NCBI GenBank assembly: GCA_900751755.1
Contig: CAADSP010000051.1
Coordinates: forward strand, 1 to 41,413
Direction: 5' to 3'
DNA: 41,413 nt
From: an uncultured Collinsella sp.
GTDB lineage: Bacteria; Actinomycetota; Coriobacteriia; Coriobacteriales; Coriobacteriaceae
In this document: one piece after another, positions 34,069 to 41,413 of the stretch
How positions within the stretch are numbered: position 1 is the stretch's first letter
Layout: each line of letters opens with the position of its first letter
Translations under genes and position numbers: made by a program
Notes under the pieces: generated by a model
Database searches by the model: none
The model's input: only the letters and a program-made list of their open reading frames with translations
What the model was told of the DNA's origin: nothing

Positions 34069-34347
34069 TTACTGGATGTTGTCGCGGATGCCCAGAGCCT
34101 TGATGAGCTCACGGTACTCGACGATGTCGTTCTTCTTGATGTAGGAGAGAAGACGACGACGGCGGCCGACGAGCATGAGCAGGCCACGACGAGTGTGGAA
34201 GTCCTTCTGGTGGGACTTCATGTGCTCGGTCAGCTCCTTGATGCGCTCGGACAGGATGGCGACCTGAACCTTGGGGTTGCCGGTGTCGACCGGGGTGTTA
34301 CCGAACTGGGCAGTCAGCTCAGCCTTGCGCTCTTTGGAAACAGTCAT
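34069..34347 (-). CDS. rpsO: 30S ribosomal protein S15
   Basis: 92 residues. The start at ATG 34347 has GAAAGGTGAAACA ahead of it; the open frame upstream is not coding. SERIKELTEHMKSHQKDFHTRRGLL and VGRRRRLLSYIKKND are the conserved 16S-rRNA-binding helices. It is followed by pnp. Confidence 0.97.
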   Translation of the reverse strand: MTVSKERKAELTAQFGNTPVDTGNPKVQVAILSERIKELTEHMKSHQKDFHTRRGLLMLVGRRRRLLSYIKKNDIVEYRELIKALGIRDNIQ

Positions 34348-34366
34348 TGTTTCACCTTTCGTTTCT

Positions 34367-34384
34367 TGTCGCCCGCGGGCGACA
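34367..34384. promoter_or_regulatory. 18-bp perfect palindrome in the rpsO leader
   Basis: TGTCGCCCGCGGGCGACA lies 19 bases before the rpsO ATG. As RNA it gives a GC-rich hairpin just upstream of the ribosome site. S15 represses its own translation in several phyla through unrelated leader structures, so this is a candidate binding element. Confidence 0.45.
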
Positions 34385-34485
34385 TTATTCGCCTCGGACT
34401 GGGAAGCCGCCGGTGGAGCGAGCATCCAAGGTCGAGGTACCAACAGGTCGGTATGTTACCACAAGCAGCCCACGCCTGCGCATCA

Positions 34486-35235
34486 TCACCGACCCAACAT
34501 GAATTCCATCGCACGGAGGCGCTGATCGGTGTGCGTCGCAGCCCAAACATGCGAAAGCCCCAACAAAAAGGCAGCGGTATGGGGATCGACCCTCTCGGCC
34601 ATGAGTGCATCGAAGGTCATGGACATGAGGACGCGCAGCCACGCGACCTCACCGGTCGACACCAACTCGGCACCCGGAACGCTCGACGCGCACGACCCGC
34701 ACATGAGACCGCCCGCCCGGGGAGAAAAATACGACAGCATGGGGTCTCCGCACAGCACACAGGCCGAAAAATCGGGTCGATAGCCAACATGCGACAGCAG
34801 CTTAAAGACATATGCAGCCACAAGTAGATCCATATGCGCCGTGTCGAGCCCGCTGCCCACCAGGGCAAGCGCTCGCTGCGTGATGGCAAAGGTAAATGGA
34901 TCCTCGGCGTCCTCAAACGAGCACACGCGCGCGACCTCGGCGATCGCGCTTGCGGCACAGGTCGTCTCGTAATCGGGCGCAGCGCCGAGCGGCGCCTCCA
35001 TAAGCTCGGCCTGGGAAACCACGTCGAGCGACCGTCCATGCGCGAGCAGCATATCGACGGTGCAGAACAGCTCGCAGCGCGCAGCCAGGCGCCCACCGGG
35101 TTTGCGGGCGCCCTTTGCCACGGCACGAACCTGCCGACCGCGCTCGTCAAGCATCGTCAGGATCAGGTCCGTCTCTTTAAGCTTCGTCTTATCGAGGACG
35201 AGCACCTTCGTGCGATATGTCCGGGAGCCTGCCAT
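34486..35235 (-). CDS. recO: DNA repair protein RecO
   Basis: RecA mediator in the RecFOR gap-repair pathway. 249 residues: N-terminal OB fold (YRTKVLVLDKTKLKETDLIL), a helical body, and a zinc site with CVLCG and MCGSC. It starts 15 bases after the era stop, and era-recO adjacency is common. No clear ribosome site is seen; the gap is GC-only and can form a small GCGCGC hairpin. Confidence 0.95.
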   Translation of the reverse strand: MAGSRTYRTKVLVLDKTKLKETDLILTMLDERGRQVRAVAKGARKPGGRLAARCELFCTVDMLLAHGRSLDVVSQAELMEAPLGAAPDYETTCAASAIAEVARVCSFEDAEDPFTFAITQRALALVGSGLDTAHMDLLVAAYVFKLLSHVGYRPDFSACVLCGDPMLSYFSPRAGGLMCGSCASSVPGAELVSTGEVAWLRVLMSMTFDALMAERVDPHTAAFLLGLSHVWAATHTDQRLRAMEFMLGR

Positions 35236-35250
35236 GCGCGCCGCGCGCCC

Positions 35251-36327
35251 TTAGTCCTCGGCGTTGTAGCCAAAGCGGCGAATCTGGGCCTCGTCGTCAC
35301 GCCAACCGGCCTTGACCTTCACGTCCAGCTCCAAAAAGACCTGCGTGCCAAAGATGCGCTCAAGATCGCGGCGAGCGTCGATACCGATATGTTTGATCAT
35401 CTCGCCGCCCTTGCCGATGATGATGCCCTTTTGGCCCTCGCGCTCGACGTAAATGGTAGCGTGCACGCGCAGCACCTTCTTGGTCTGCTCGAGCGCATCG
35501 CAGATCACGCCAACGGAGTGCGGGATCTCATCACGGGTGCGGCGCAAGACCTTCTCGCGCACAAACTCGGCAACGAGCGTCTCATCGGAAGCGTCGGTAC
35601 CCATGTCCTCGGGGAACCAACGCGGACCCTCGGGCAAAAAGTGCGCAACGGTCTCGATAAAGGCATCGACGTTGAAGTTCTTGACCGACGACGTCACGAT
35701 CTCGTCGTCATATTCCATAAGCTCGTGGGCGGCCTTAAGCTGCTCCATGACCTGTGCGGGGTCGGCCTCATCGGCCTTGGTGAGCACCAGGACCTTCTTG
35801 GAACGGGCATTCTTGACGCGCTCGGCAACCCAGGCGTCTCCCCTGCCGATCGGCTTGGTGGCATCAATCAAAAACGCGACGACATCGACATCGTTCAGCT
35901 CGAACAGCGCGCTCTTGTTGAGCTCGGACCCCAGGCCGTCCTTGGGCTTGTGAATACCCGGGGTATCGACAAAGACCAGCTGGTAGCCGGGGCGATTGAC
36001 GACGGCGCGCATGCGACGGCGGGTGGTCTGGGCCACCGGCGAGGTGATGGCAACCTTTTTGCCATAGCAGGCGTTGAGCAGCGTGGACTTACCGGCGTTG
36101 GGACGGCCGACCAGGGCCACGAAGCCGCTGCGAAAACCGGGTTCCACGTCGCCAAAACCCGCGAGGCTCTCATCCTCGTCGCACAGGGCGTCGAGCTCCT
36201 CGTCGCTCATGCCCTCAAACGGATCGAATTCCTCGACATCCTCGCAATCCTCGGTCGCTTCGGCATCCACCGCATCCAGGGACTCGTCGTCCAGAGTTTC
36301 ATCGAAAGGCTGCATATTGTCGGACAT
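35251..36327 (-). CDS. era: GTPase Era with acidic N-terminal extension
   Basis: GTPase that binds the 3' end of 16S rRNA in small-subunit assembly. 358 residues, about 60 more than usual. The GTPase domain starts at RSGFVALVGRPNAGKST (~66-82), then DTPGIHKPK (G3) and LTKADEA (G4, T in place of the common N, as in some actinobacterial Era proteins). A C-terminal KH domain has IIIGKGGEMIKHIG. The first ~65 residues are very acidic and not part of the family. AAAGGG precedes the ATG at 36327, so the extension is probably translated. Confidence 0.94.
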   Translation of the reverse strand: MSDNMQPFDETLDDESLDAVDAEATEDCEDVEEFDPFEGMSDEELDALCDEDESLAGFGDVEPGFRSGFVALVGRPNAGKSTLLNACYGKKVAITSPVAQTTRRRMRAVVNRPGYQLVFVDTPGIHKPKDGLGSELNKSALFELNDVDVVAFLIDATKPIGRGDAWVAERVKNARSKKVLVLTKADEADPAQVMEQLKAAHELMEYDDEIVTSSVKNFNVDAFIETVAHFLPEGPRWFPEDMGTDASDETLVAEFVREKVLRRTRDEIPHSVGVICDALEQTKKVLRVHATIYVEREGQKGIIIGKGGEMIKHIGIDARRDLERIFGTQVFLELDVKVKAGWRDDEAQIRRFGYNAED

Positions 36328-36339
36328 GAAAATCCCTTT

Positions 36340-36717
36340 CTAAATAAAGTCGAGCGCGTGGGCAAATACCAGCAATCCCACAATCGCGGCGGTGATGGAA
36401 AGTACGTATACGGAGGCGGCGGCGATATCCTTCGCACGCTTTGCCAGCGGATGGAGCTCCTGGGTCGCCAGGTCGACGATCGCCTCCATGGCGGTGTTGC
36501 ACAGCTCGCCGTAAATCACCAAGCCACAGCAGATGATAACCGTGGCCCACTCGGCAATGTCGAGCCCCACGATGCAGCCGGCAATGACGGTGCACCCGCC
36601 CGCCACGAGCATGACCTTAATGTTGCGCTCGGTCTTAACGGCGGTGACGAAGCCCTCCATGGCGTAGGAGAACGACTTTAAGAAGGACGGATGGTCCTTG
36701 TTCGATCCGGGAATCAT
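36340..36717 (-). CDS. dgkA: Diacylglycerol / undecaprenol kinase
   Basis: 125-residue membrane enzyme with three helices. The family motif ELCNTAMEAIVDLA followed by LAKRAKDIAAASV is complete. Gram-positive members mostly phosphorylate undecaprenol, recycling the wall-lipid carrier; substrate choice here is inferred from that. GGAG precedes the ATG, and it lies between ybeY and era with gaps of 9 and 12 bases. Confidence 0.93.
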   Translation of the reverse strand: MIPGSNKDHPSFLKSFSYAMEGFVTAVKTERNIKVMLVAGGCTVIAGCIVGLDIAEWATVIICCGLVIYGELCNTAMEAIVDLATQELHPLAKRAKDIAAASVYVLSITAAIVGLLVFAHALDFI

Positions 36718-36726
36718 AGACGGCTC

Positions 36727-37236
36727 CTAGTCGTGGGCGTGGTTGGTGATGGGGCCGACGTGGACCAGCTTGGGGTCCTCGCCGCGCTCGAGCGCCAGAT
36801 CGCGCAAGATGGCGTCCTCGCGGGCCTCCATGACCTCGGCCTCGTCGTCCTCGATATGGTCATACCCCAGCAGGTGCAGCATGCCATGCACGAGCATCAG
36901 GCGGCACTCGTCGGTAGGGCTATTACCAAAGCCGGGGGCCTGGCGGGCAATGACCTCCGGGGCCAGGATAATATCGCCGAGCTCGAGCGTCTCGTCGGCG
37001 GGAATATCCTCGTCAAAGGCCGAGTCGCACTCAAACGAGAGGACATCGGTGGTACGGTCGATACCGCGCCACTCGTGGTTGAGCTCGTGCATCTCGTCCT
37101 CATCGACATACGAAAGGGAAATCTCAACTTCACGCTCAACGCCCTCGGCGGCAAGCACGACCTCGCAGATGTGCTCTACCTCCTGCGCGTCGAGCAGCGT
37201 ATCGAGCTCGGCATCGTTGCTGATCAATACACTCAA
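36727..37236 (-). CDS. ybeY: Endoribonuclease YbeY
   Basis: Zinc-dependent RNase needed for 16S rRNA 3'-end maturation and ribosome quality control. 169 residues with the metal motif HGMLHLLGYDH. The start is TTG 37236, whose bases overlap the phoH stop TGA, with AAAGGAG about 6 bases ahead. The phoH-ybeY-dgkA-era order is the standard Gram-positive arrangement. Confidence 0.95.
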   Translation of the reverse strand: MSVLISNDAELDTLLDAQEVEHICEVVLAAEGVEREVEISLSYVDEDEMHELNHEWRGIDRTTDVLSFECDSAFDEDIPADETLELGDIILAPEVIARQAPGFGNSPTDECRLMLVHGMLHLLGYDHIEDDEAEVMEAREDAILRDLALERGEDPKLVHVGPITNHAHD

Positions 37237-38219
37237 CGGGACTCCTTTCGGTCGTGCACGCGCTTATCGCGCACATCATCATAAGCATCGTATGCCTCGA
37301 CGATACGCCCCACCAAGGCATGGCGCACCACGTCGGCACGCTCGAGGTGAGAAAATGCGACATCGTCGACACGGCCTAAAATCCGCTCAACGTCGGCAAG
37401 ACCGCCGCGACGACCCACCAGGTCGCGCTGACTCAGGTCGCCGGTAATCACAAACTTGGAGTTAAAACCCAGGCGCGTCAGGAACATCTTCATCTGCTCG
37501 GGCGTGGTATTTTGCGCCTCGTCGAGCACCACGAAGGCATCGCTCAGCGTGCGGCCGCGCATGTAGGCAAGCGGGGCGATCTCAATCACGCCGCGCTCCA
37601 TGAGCTCATCGGTGCGCTCGCGATCCATCATGTCAAAAAGGGCGTCGTAGAGCGGACGCATGTAGGGGTCAATCTTTTCCTCGAGGGTACCGGGCAAAAA
37701 GCCCAGATTCTCCCCCGCCTCGACAACCGGACGCGTCAAGATCAGACGGCCCACCTCGTGACGCTTGAGCGCGGCAACGGCGAGCGCCATGGCCAGATAG
37801 GTCTTACCGGTACCGGCGGGACCAAGGCCAAACGTGATGGTATGCGAGCGGATGGCATCCACGTAGCGCTTTTGGCCGAGCGTCTTGGGGCGAATGGCAC
37901 GACCGCGATACGAAAGCAGCACATCATCGCGAAGCGACGTAGCCTCGTGCTCACCGTCGCGCAAGACGGCCAGGCAGCGAGAAACATCGTCGGCAGACAG
38001 CGTGCGTCCGGCGGCCGCCTCGCGAAAAGTATGGTCGAAAAAACGCGCCACGAGCTCGACCTCGTCCGGGTCACCGCTCACGGCGATGCTGTCGCCACGG
38101 ACGACCACATGGGCACGAACCAAACTCTCGAGTGCACGAAGGACACCGTCGCCGGCGCCCAAAACGCGCGAGGGGTCAATACCCTCGGGAACGGTAAGTC
38201 TAATCTTCGAGGGTTCCAT
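37233..38219 (-). CDS. phoH: PhoH-like ATPase (PhoH/YbeZ)
   Basis: 328 residues from ATG 38219, preceded by GGGAGG. A short N-terminal KH-like part (MEPSKIRLTVPEG and on) precedes the ATPase domain with GPAGTGKTYLAMA (Walker A) and VVLDEAQNTTPEQMK (Walker B). YbeZ partners with YbeY in rRNA processing, which fits the overlap with ybeY. It overlaps the upstream mtaB by 20 bases. Confidence 0.95.
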   Translation of the reverse strand: MEPSKIRLTVPEGIDPSRVLGAGDGVLRALESLVRAHVVVRGDSIAVSGDPDEVELVARFFDHTFREAAAGRTLSADDVSRCLAVLRDGEHEATSLRDDVLLSYRGRAIRPKTLGQKRYVDAIRSHTITFGLGPAGTGKTYLAMALAVAALKRHEVGRLILTRPVVEAGENLGFLPGTLEEKIDPYMRPLYDALFDMMDRERTDELMERGVIEIAPLAYMRGRTLSDAFVVLDEAQNTTPEQMKMFLTRLGFNSKFVITGDLSQRDLVGRRGGLADVERILGRVDDVAFSHLERADVVRHALVGRIVEAYDAYDDVRDKRVHDRKESR

Positions 38220-39492
38220 GAACCTCCCTGCGTGCATGGACCAAGCCGGAATCATCGACTCCGATGATAGCAACATCGAGCAGGCACGGGGCTGTGAGTC
38301 CACAGGTATCGTCAAGACGGGCATGATGGAACGAACCGAGCGTCAGGTTGTCGCCATACTCAAGCACGGCACGCTCGACGGTTCCCACGCGACGGCGAGC
38401 GTCGGCAATGGCGAGTTCCTGCGCCGCGGCCCTCATGCGGCGGCTACGCTCGGCCATAACCTCGGGCGGCACCTGGTCGGGCATATCGGCAGCAAGGGTA
38501 CCGGGACGCTTGCTGTAGCGGAACACGTGCATACGCGAAAAGCCCACACGGCGGCACAGTGCCAGCGACTCCTCAAACTCCTCGTCCGTCTCACCGGGAA
38601 AACCGACGATGACATCGCACGAAAGGGACACCTGAGCCAAGTTGGTGCGAATCATGCGCACCGTTTCCTCGAAGGCCTCGGCGCTATAGGGACGGCCCAT
38701 GCGATGCAGTGTCCTGGTGCAGCCGGACTGCACGGGCAGGTGTAAAAACGGGGCGATGCGCTTCGGATAGCGCGCCATGACCTTAAGCAGGGACTCGGAG
38801 ATATCCATGGGCTCGACCGAGGAAATGCGCACATGCGGAATGGACGTGCGCTCCATGATCGCCTCGAGCAGCTCATCGATCTCGACGTGTTCATCAGTCG
38901 CGCTCTTGCCATCGTAGGCGCCCAGGTTCACACCCGTCAGCACCACCTCGGGCACGCCGACCTCCTGTGCCTCGCGAACTTGCTCGAGCACGGACTCGAC
39001 CGGCACGGAGCGCTCGGGGCCGCGGGCCTTCCACACAATGCAATAGGTGCAACGATGGTTGCAGCCGTCCTGGATCTTCACGCCCAGACGCGAGCGACCG
39101 AGCGCGTCGACAACCTCGCCGTCGCTGCAGGCGGGAACGTCATCGGACTCAACGCCCAGCACCTCACAGACGCGTTCGGCGACATCGATCTTGGACGGCT
39201 CGGCGATCACGCGGTCCGAGAGCTCCAGCAGCTCCTCGGGATGCAGATTGACCACGCATCCGGTCACGACCACATAGGGCTCGTTTGGATAGGCCAGCGC
39301 ATGGCGAACGGCCTTACGGGTCTTGGCCTCGGCCTCGCCCGTAACGGCACAGGTGTTAATGACGATCAGCTCAGCATCCTGAGGCTCCACCATCGCAAAG
39401 CCCAGGCGCATTAGATCGGCAGTGATACGGTCGGACTCAACCCGGTTGACACGGCAGCCGAGGTTGACGACAGAGATATGAGGTGCGAGCAC
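38200..39492 (-). CDS. mtaB: tRNA (N6-threonylcarbamoyladenosine) methylthiotransferase MtaB
   Basis: Radical-SAM enzyme converting t6A37 to ms2t6A37 in tRNAs reading ANN codons. 430 residues. VNLGCRVNRVESD, INTCAVT and TGCV hold the auxiliary cluster Cys residues, CNHRCTYC is the radical-SAM motif, and a TRAM-like C-terminus follows. The LGCRVN start is typical of MtaB rather than MiaB or RimO. The start is GTG 39492 with AGGAG 6 bases ahead, 9 bases after the dnaJ stop. dnaJ-mtaB linkage is known in Firmicutes. Confidence 0.93.
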   Translation of the reverse strand: MLAPHISVVNLGCRVNRVESDRITADLMRLGFAMVEPQDAELIVINTCAVTGEAEAKTRKAVRHALAYPNEPYVVVTGCVVNLHPEELLELSDRVIAEPSKIDVAERVCEVLGVESDDVPACSDGEVVDALGRSRLGVKIQDGCNHRCTYCIVWKARGPERSVPVESVLEQVREAQEVGVPEVVLTGVNLGAYDGKSATDEHVEIDELLEAIMERTSIPHVRISSVEPMDISESLLKVMARYPKRIAPFLHLPVQSGCTRTLHRMGRPYSAEAFEETVRMIRTNLAQVSLSCDVIVGFPGETDEEFEESLALCRRVGFSRMHVFRYSKRPGTLAADMPDQVPPEVMAERSRRMRAAAQELAIADARRRVGTVERAVLEYGDNLTLGSFHHARLDDTCGLTAPCLLDVAIIGVDDSGLVHARREVHGTLED

Positions 39493-39501
39493 GCGGGCTC
39501 C

Positions 39502-40650
39502 TTAATCGAGGATGTCGTCGAGGGCACTCTTGATACGGTCGGTCACCGACTTCTTACCGGATGCGACGTCATCGCCCATCTCGTCGGCAAAGGCGCGAAG
39601 CAGCTCGCGCTGCTTATTGGAAAGGTTCGTGGGGACGACCACACGCAGCTGCACGATCAGACGACCGCGCGAACCGCCACCGCCGATACGCGGCATGCCG
39701 TAATTGTTGACGCTCACGGTGTCGCCGTACTGGGCGCCAGCGGGGACGCACACCTTGACGACCTCGTCAGGCATAATGCCCTCGACCTCGATCTCGCATC
39801 CGAGCGCAGCCTGCGCAATCGAGATATCGCTCACGAGGTACAGGTCGTCGCCGTTGCGCTTAAAACGCTCGTGGTCGGCGACGCGCACGTTGACGATCAG
39901 GTCACCCGAGGGCTCGCCGCGAAGGCCGGCCTCGCCAAAACCGCTCACGCGCAGCTGGCGACCGGTCGAAACGCCGGCGGGAATATCGATATCGATCTTT
40001 TCGTGCGAAGGCGTGCAGCCCTGACCGTCACAGGTCTCGCAGGGATGGTCGATGACCGTGCCTTCGCCGTGGCAGTCGGGACAGGGCGAAGAGGACTGAA
40101 CCTGGCCCAGGAAAGAACGCTGGACCGTCGTCACATAGCCCGTGCCGTGGCAGCGGCTGCACTGCTTTTCCTGTGCGCCCTCGGCCCTACCGGTGCCGTT
40201 GCAATCCTCGCAGGGGGCAAGGCGGTCATAGCTGATCGTCTTTTTGCAACCGAGTGCCGCCTCCTCAAGGGTCACCGAAAGGGAGATGGCCATATCGCGG
40301 CCGCGACGACGCTCACGGCGATTTCGGGCGCCACCGCCGGCACCGCCGCCAAAGAACGACGAGAAGAGGTCGTCCATGCCCATGCCACCAAAGATATCGT
40401 TGATGTCGACATAGCCAGAGCCACCGGGGCCGTCCGCGGTGCCGTAACGGTCGTAGTTAGCACGCTTCTGCTCGTCGGAAAGAACGGAATACGCCTCGTT
40501 GAGCTCTTTGAACTTGGCCTCGGCCTCGGGGTCGTCCGAAACGTCCGGGTGTACGGTACGGGCCTTCTTTAGAAACGCGCGCTTAATCGTCCGCGCGTCG
40601 GCATCCTTGTCGACGCCAAGTACCTCGTAGTAATCCCTATTTTCCGACAC
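39502..40650 (-). CDS. dnaJ: Chaperone protein DnaJ
   Basis: Hsp70 co-chaperone. 382 residues from GTG 40650 (AAGGAT ahead). J domain DYYEVLGVDKDADARTIKRAF with HPD, a short Gly/Phe segment (FGGMGMDDLFSSFFGGGAGGG), then four zinc repeats CEDCNGTG, CSRCHGTG, CPDCHGEG and CETCDGQG, and two substrate-binding beta domains. No dnaK, grpE or hrcA is adjacent and no CIRCE palindrome is seen upstream. Confidence 0.95.
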   Translation of the reverse strand: MSENRDYYEVLGVDKDADARTIKRAFLKKARTVHPDVSDDPEAEAKFKELNEAYSVLSDEQKRANYDRYGTADGPGGSGYVDINDIFGGMGMDDLFSSFFGGGAGGGARNRRERRRGRDMAISLSVTLEEAALGCKKTISYDRLAPCEDCNGTGRAEGAQEKQCSRCHGTGYVTTVQRSFLGQVQSSSPCPDCHGEGTVIDHPCETCDGQGCTPSHEKIDIDIPAGVSTGRQLRVSGFGEAGLRGEPSGDLIVNVRVADHERFKRNGDDLYLVSDISIAQAALGCEIEVEGIMPDEVVKVCVPAGAQYGDTVSVNNYGMPRIGGGGSRGRLIVQLRVVVPTNLSNKQRELLRAFADEMGDDVASGKKSVTDRIKSALDDILD

Positions 40651-40671
40651 GACCGAATCCTTCCGACTTTC

Positions 40672-40700
40672 ATTATTGTCACAGTGCGTCCTATACCCAA
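40672..40700 (-). promoter_or_regulatory. Possible dnaJ promoter
   Basis: On the minus strand TTGGGT (40700-40695) and AATAAT (40677-40672) are 17 bases apart, about 20 bases before the GTG start. Moderate match. Confidence 0.5.
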
Positions 40701-40731
40701 GCTGGGCCGGCCGCAAACAGAGGGGTTGATG

Positions 40732-41412
40732 TTATTGCATTGCGTAGGGCGAAAGCATGGCACGTTGCGAGCAGCTCGCAAACCAAACCGACACGAGCGC
40801 AAACATAAATCCGTTGGCAAAACCGTTGGCAAACTGCATCGCGCCGCGCTTCCACCACAGCAGGCTGCGGTGCAGCACGCCGTCCGAGACCACCATGAAC
40901 AGGCCCATGGCAAACGGAATAAAGCACATCACGGCAAAGGCCGAGAACACGCCCGAGATGGCCGACAGCACCAAAAACGGCGCCACGATGCCCATCAGGT
41001 AAAAACCGGTACGGGCCTTGCCCTCCAGACGCTCGGCCTCGACATGAGCGCGGCCGACCAGATCGCCACCCGAGGCACCGTTGGTGCCGGCGTGACCCAT
41101 GCCGCCAATGCGGACCTCGTCGCCATCGTGCGTACCGGCAGGAAACTCAATCGTCTGCTCGGAGGTCACACGGACACGGCCGCTGCCGCCGCAATCGGGG
41201 CAGGGGTCGGCGACGACCTTACCGGAACCGCCGCACTCGGGGCAGACCGACTGAAACGTGCCGGCACCGAACAGGAAGGACAGGTCGACATCGATGTGGC
41301 CGCGACCACCGCAGCTCGGACAGGTATGTGCATGCTCGGACGAAACAGAACCCGAGCCGCCACAGTGGCCACAGGTATCGAAGCGCGTATAGCGGAACGG
41401 GCTGGCAGCACC
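40732..41412 (-). CDS. DnaJ-like zinc-finger protein with C-terminal membrane segments, 5' partial
   Basis: The frame is open to the right edge, so the N-terminus, which may hold a J domain, is outside the window. About 226 residues are visible. Four zinc repeats, CGHCGGSG, CPSCGGRG, CPECGGSG and CPDCGGSG, are followed by a DnaJ-type strand segment (QTIEFPAGTHDGDEVRIGGMG). The second substrate-binding domain is missing; instead there are two to three hydrophobic segments (LMGIVAPFLVLSAI..., VMCFIPFAMGLFMVV, FMFALVSVWF) with a WWKRG turn. It is directly upstream of dnaJ, 81 bases away. This reads as a membrane-tethered DnaJ paralogue; its partner is unknown. Confidence 0.82.
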   Translation of the reverse strand, partial: GAASPFRYTRFDTCGHCGGSGSVSSEHAHTCPSCGGRGHIDVDLSFLFGAGTFQSVCPECGGSGKVVADPCPDCGGSGRVRVTSEQTIEFPAGTHDGDEVRIGGMGHAGTNGASGGDLVGRAHVEAERLEGKARTGFYLMGIVAPFLVLSAISGVFSAFAVMCFIPFAMGLFMVVSDGVLHRSLLWWKRGAMQFANGFANGFMFALVSVWFASCSQRAMLSPYAMQ

Positions 41413-41413
41413 G

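Noticed and set aside
40651..40731. CIRCE or HAIR heat-shock operator before dnaJ
   Set aside because: No TTAGCACTC-type inverted repeat or CTTGAGT-type HspR site found.

Overview
The window looks like a stretch of core chromosome from a Coriobacteriia member (Actinomycetota), most likely Collinsella or a close relative. This is an inference from gene content and order, moderately high GC, adjacent FHA and MerR genes of the GarA/FtsR type, a solitary SpoVS, and Gram-positive LexA boxes. I ran no database search. I see no prophage, integrase, transposase, CRISPR array, rRNA or resistance island. Both ends cut through genes: coaBC lacks its start at the left, and a DnaJ-like gene lacks its start at the right.

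Left part, plus strand (1-6458): coaBC (partial), tRNA-Pro(GGG) with its own promoter and terminator, a CDP-alcohol phosphatidyltransferase, an FHA protein, a MerR-like regulator, apt, a secreted NlpC/P60 peptidase and degV. A convergent DUF1836 regulator gene follows. Its own upstream region and that of degV share a near-identical 27-bp inverted-repeat box, which suggests a small two-gene regulon. Next come trxB (minus) and, divergent from it, an MGDG-synthase-type glycosyltransferase (plus).

SOS section (9.6-12.95 kb and 19.8-21.8 kb): nrdR and dut lie behind a LysM membrane protein of YneA type, divergent from lexA, with three LexA boxes between. lexA is translationally coupled to an acyltransferase-like membrane protein. 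recA-recX has one LexA box inside the spacer of a good promoter.

Middle, minus strand (12.9-31.0 kb): gene sets read rny > GHKL-type ATPase > spoVS > miaB > miaA > hflX; recA > recX; and rnj > ftsK > RodZ-like > yajQ > rimO > pgsA > pncC/cinA, mostly with overlaps or very short gaps.

Right, minus strand (31.7-41.4 kb): pnp and rpsO; then DnaJ-like/TM protein, dnaJ, mtaB, phoH, ybeY, dgkA, era, recO. The themes are RNA decay (RNase Y, RNase J, PNPase, YbeY), tRNA and ribosome modification (three methylthiotransferases plus MiaA), DNA repair, and envelope or division functions.

The most unusual non-coding structure is two families of paired inverted repeat elements. Family A sits at the convergent ends of the glycosyltransferase and dut genes. 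Family B sits between pnp and rnj. In both, a conserved core is enclosed by long perfect stems whose sequence differs completely between copies. In family B an inner helix also shows three compensated base pairs. These look like structured repeats, either mobile or RNA-forming, and are the best candidate for something undescribed here.
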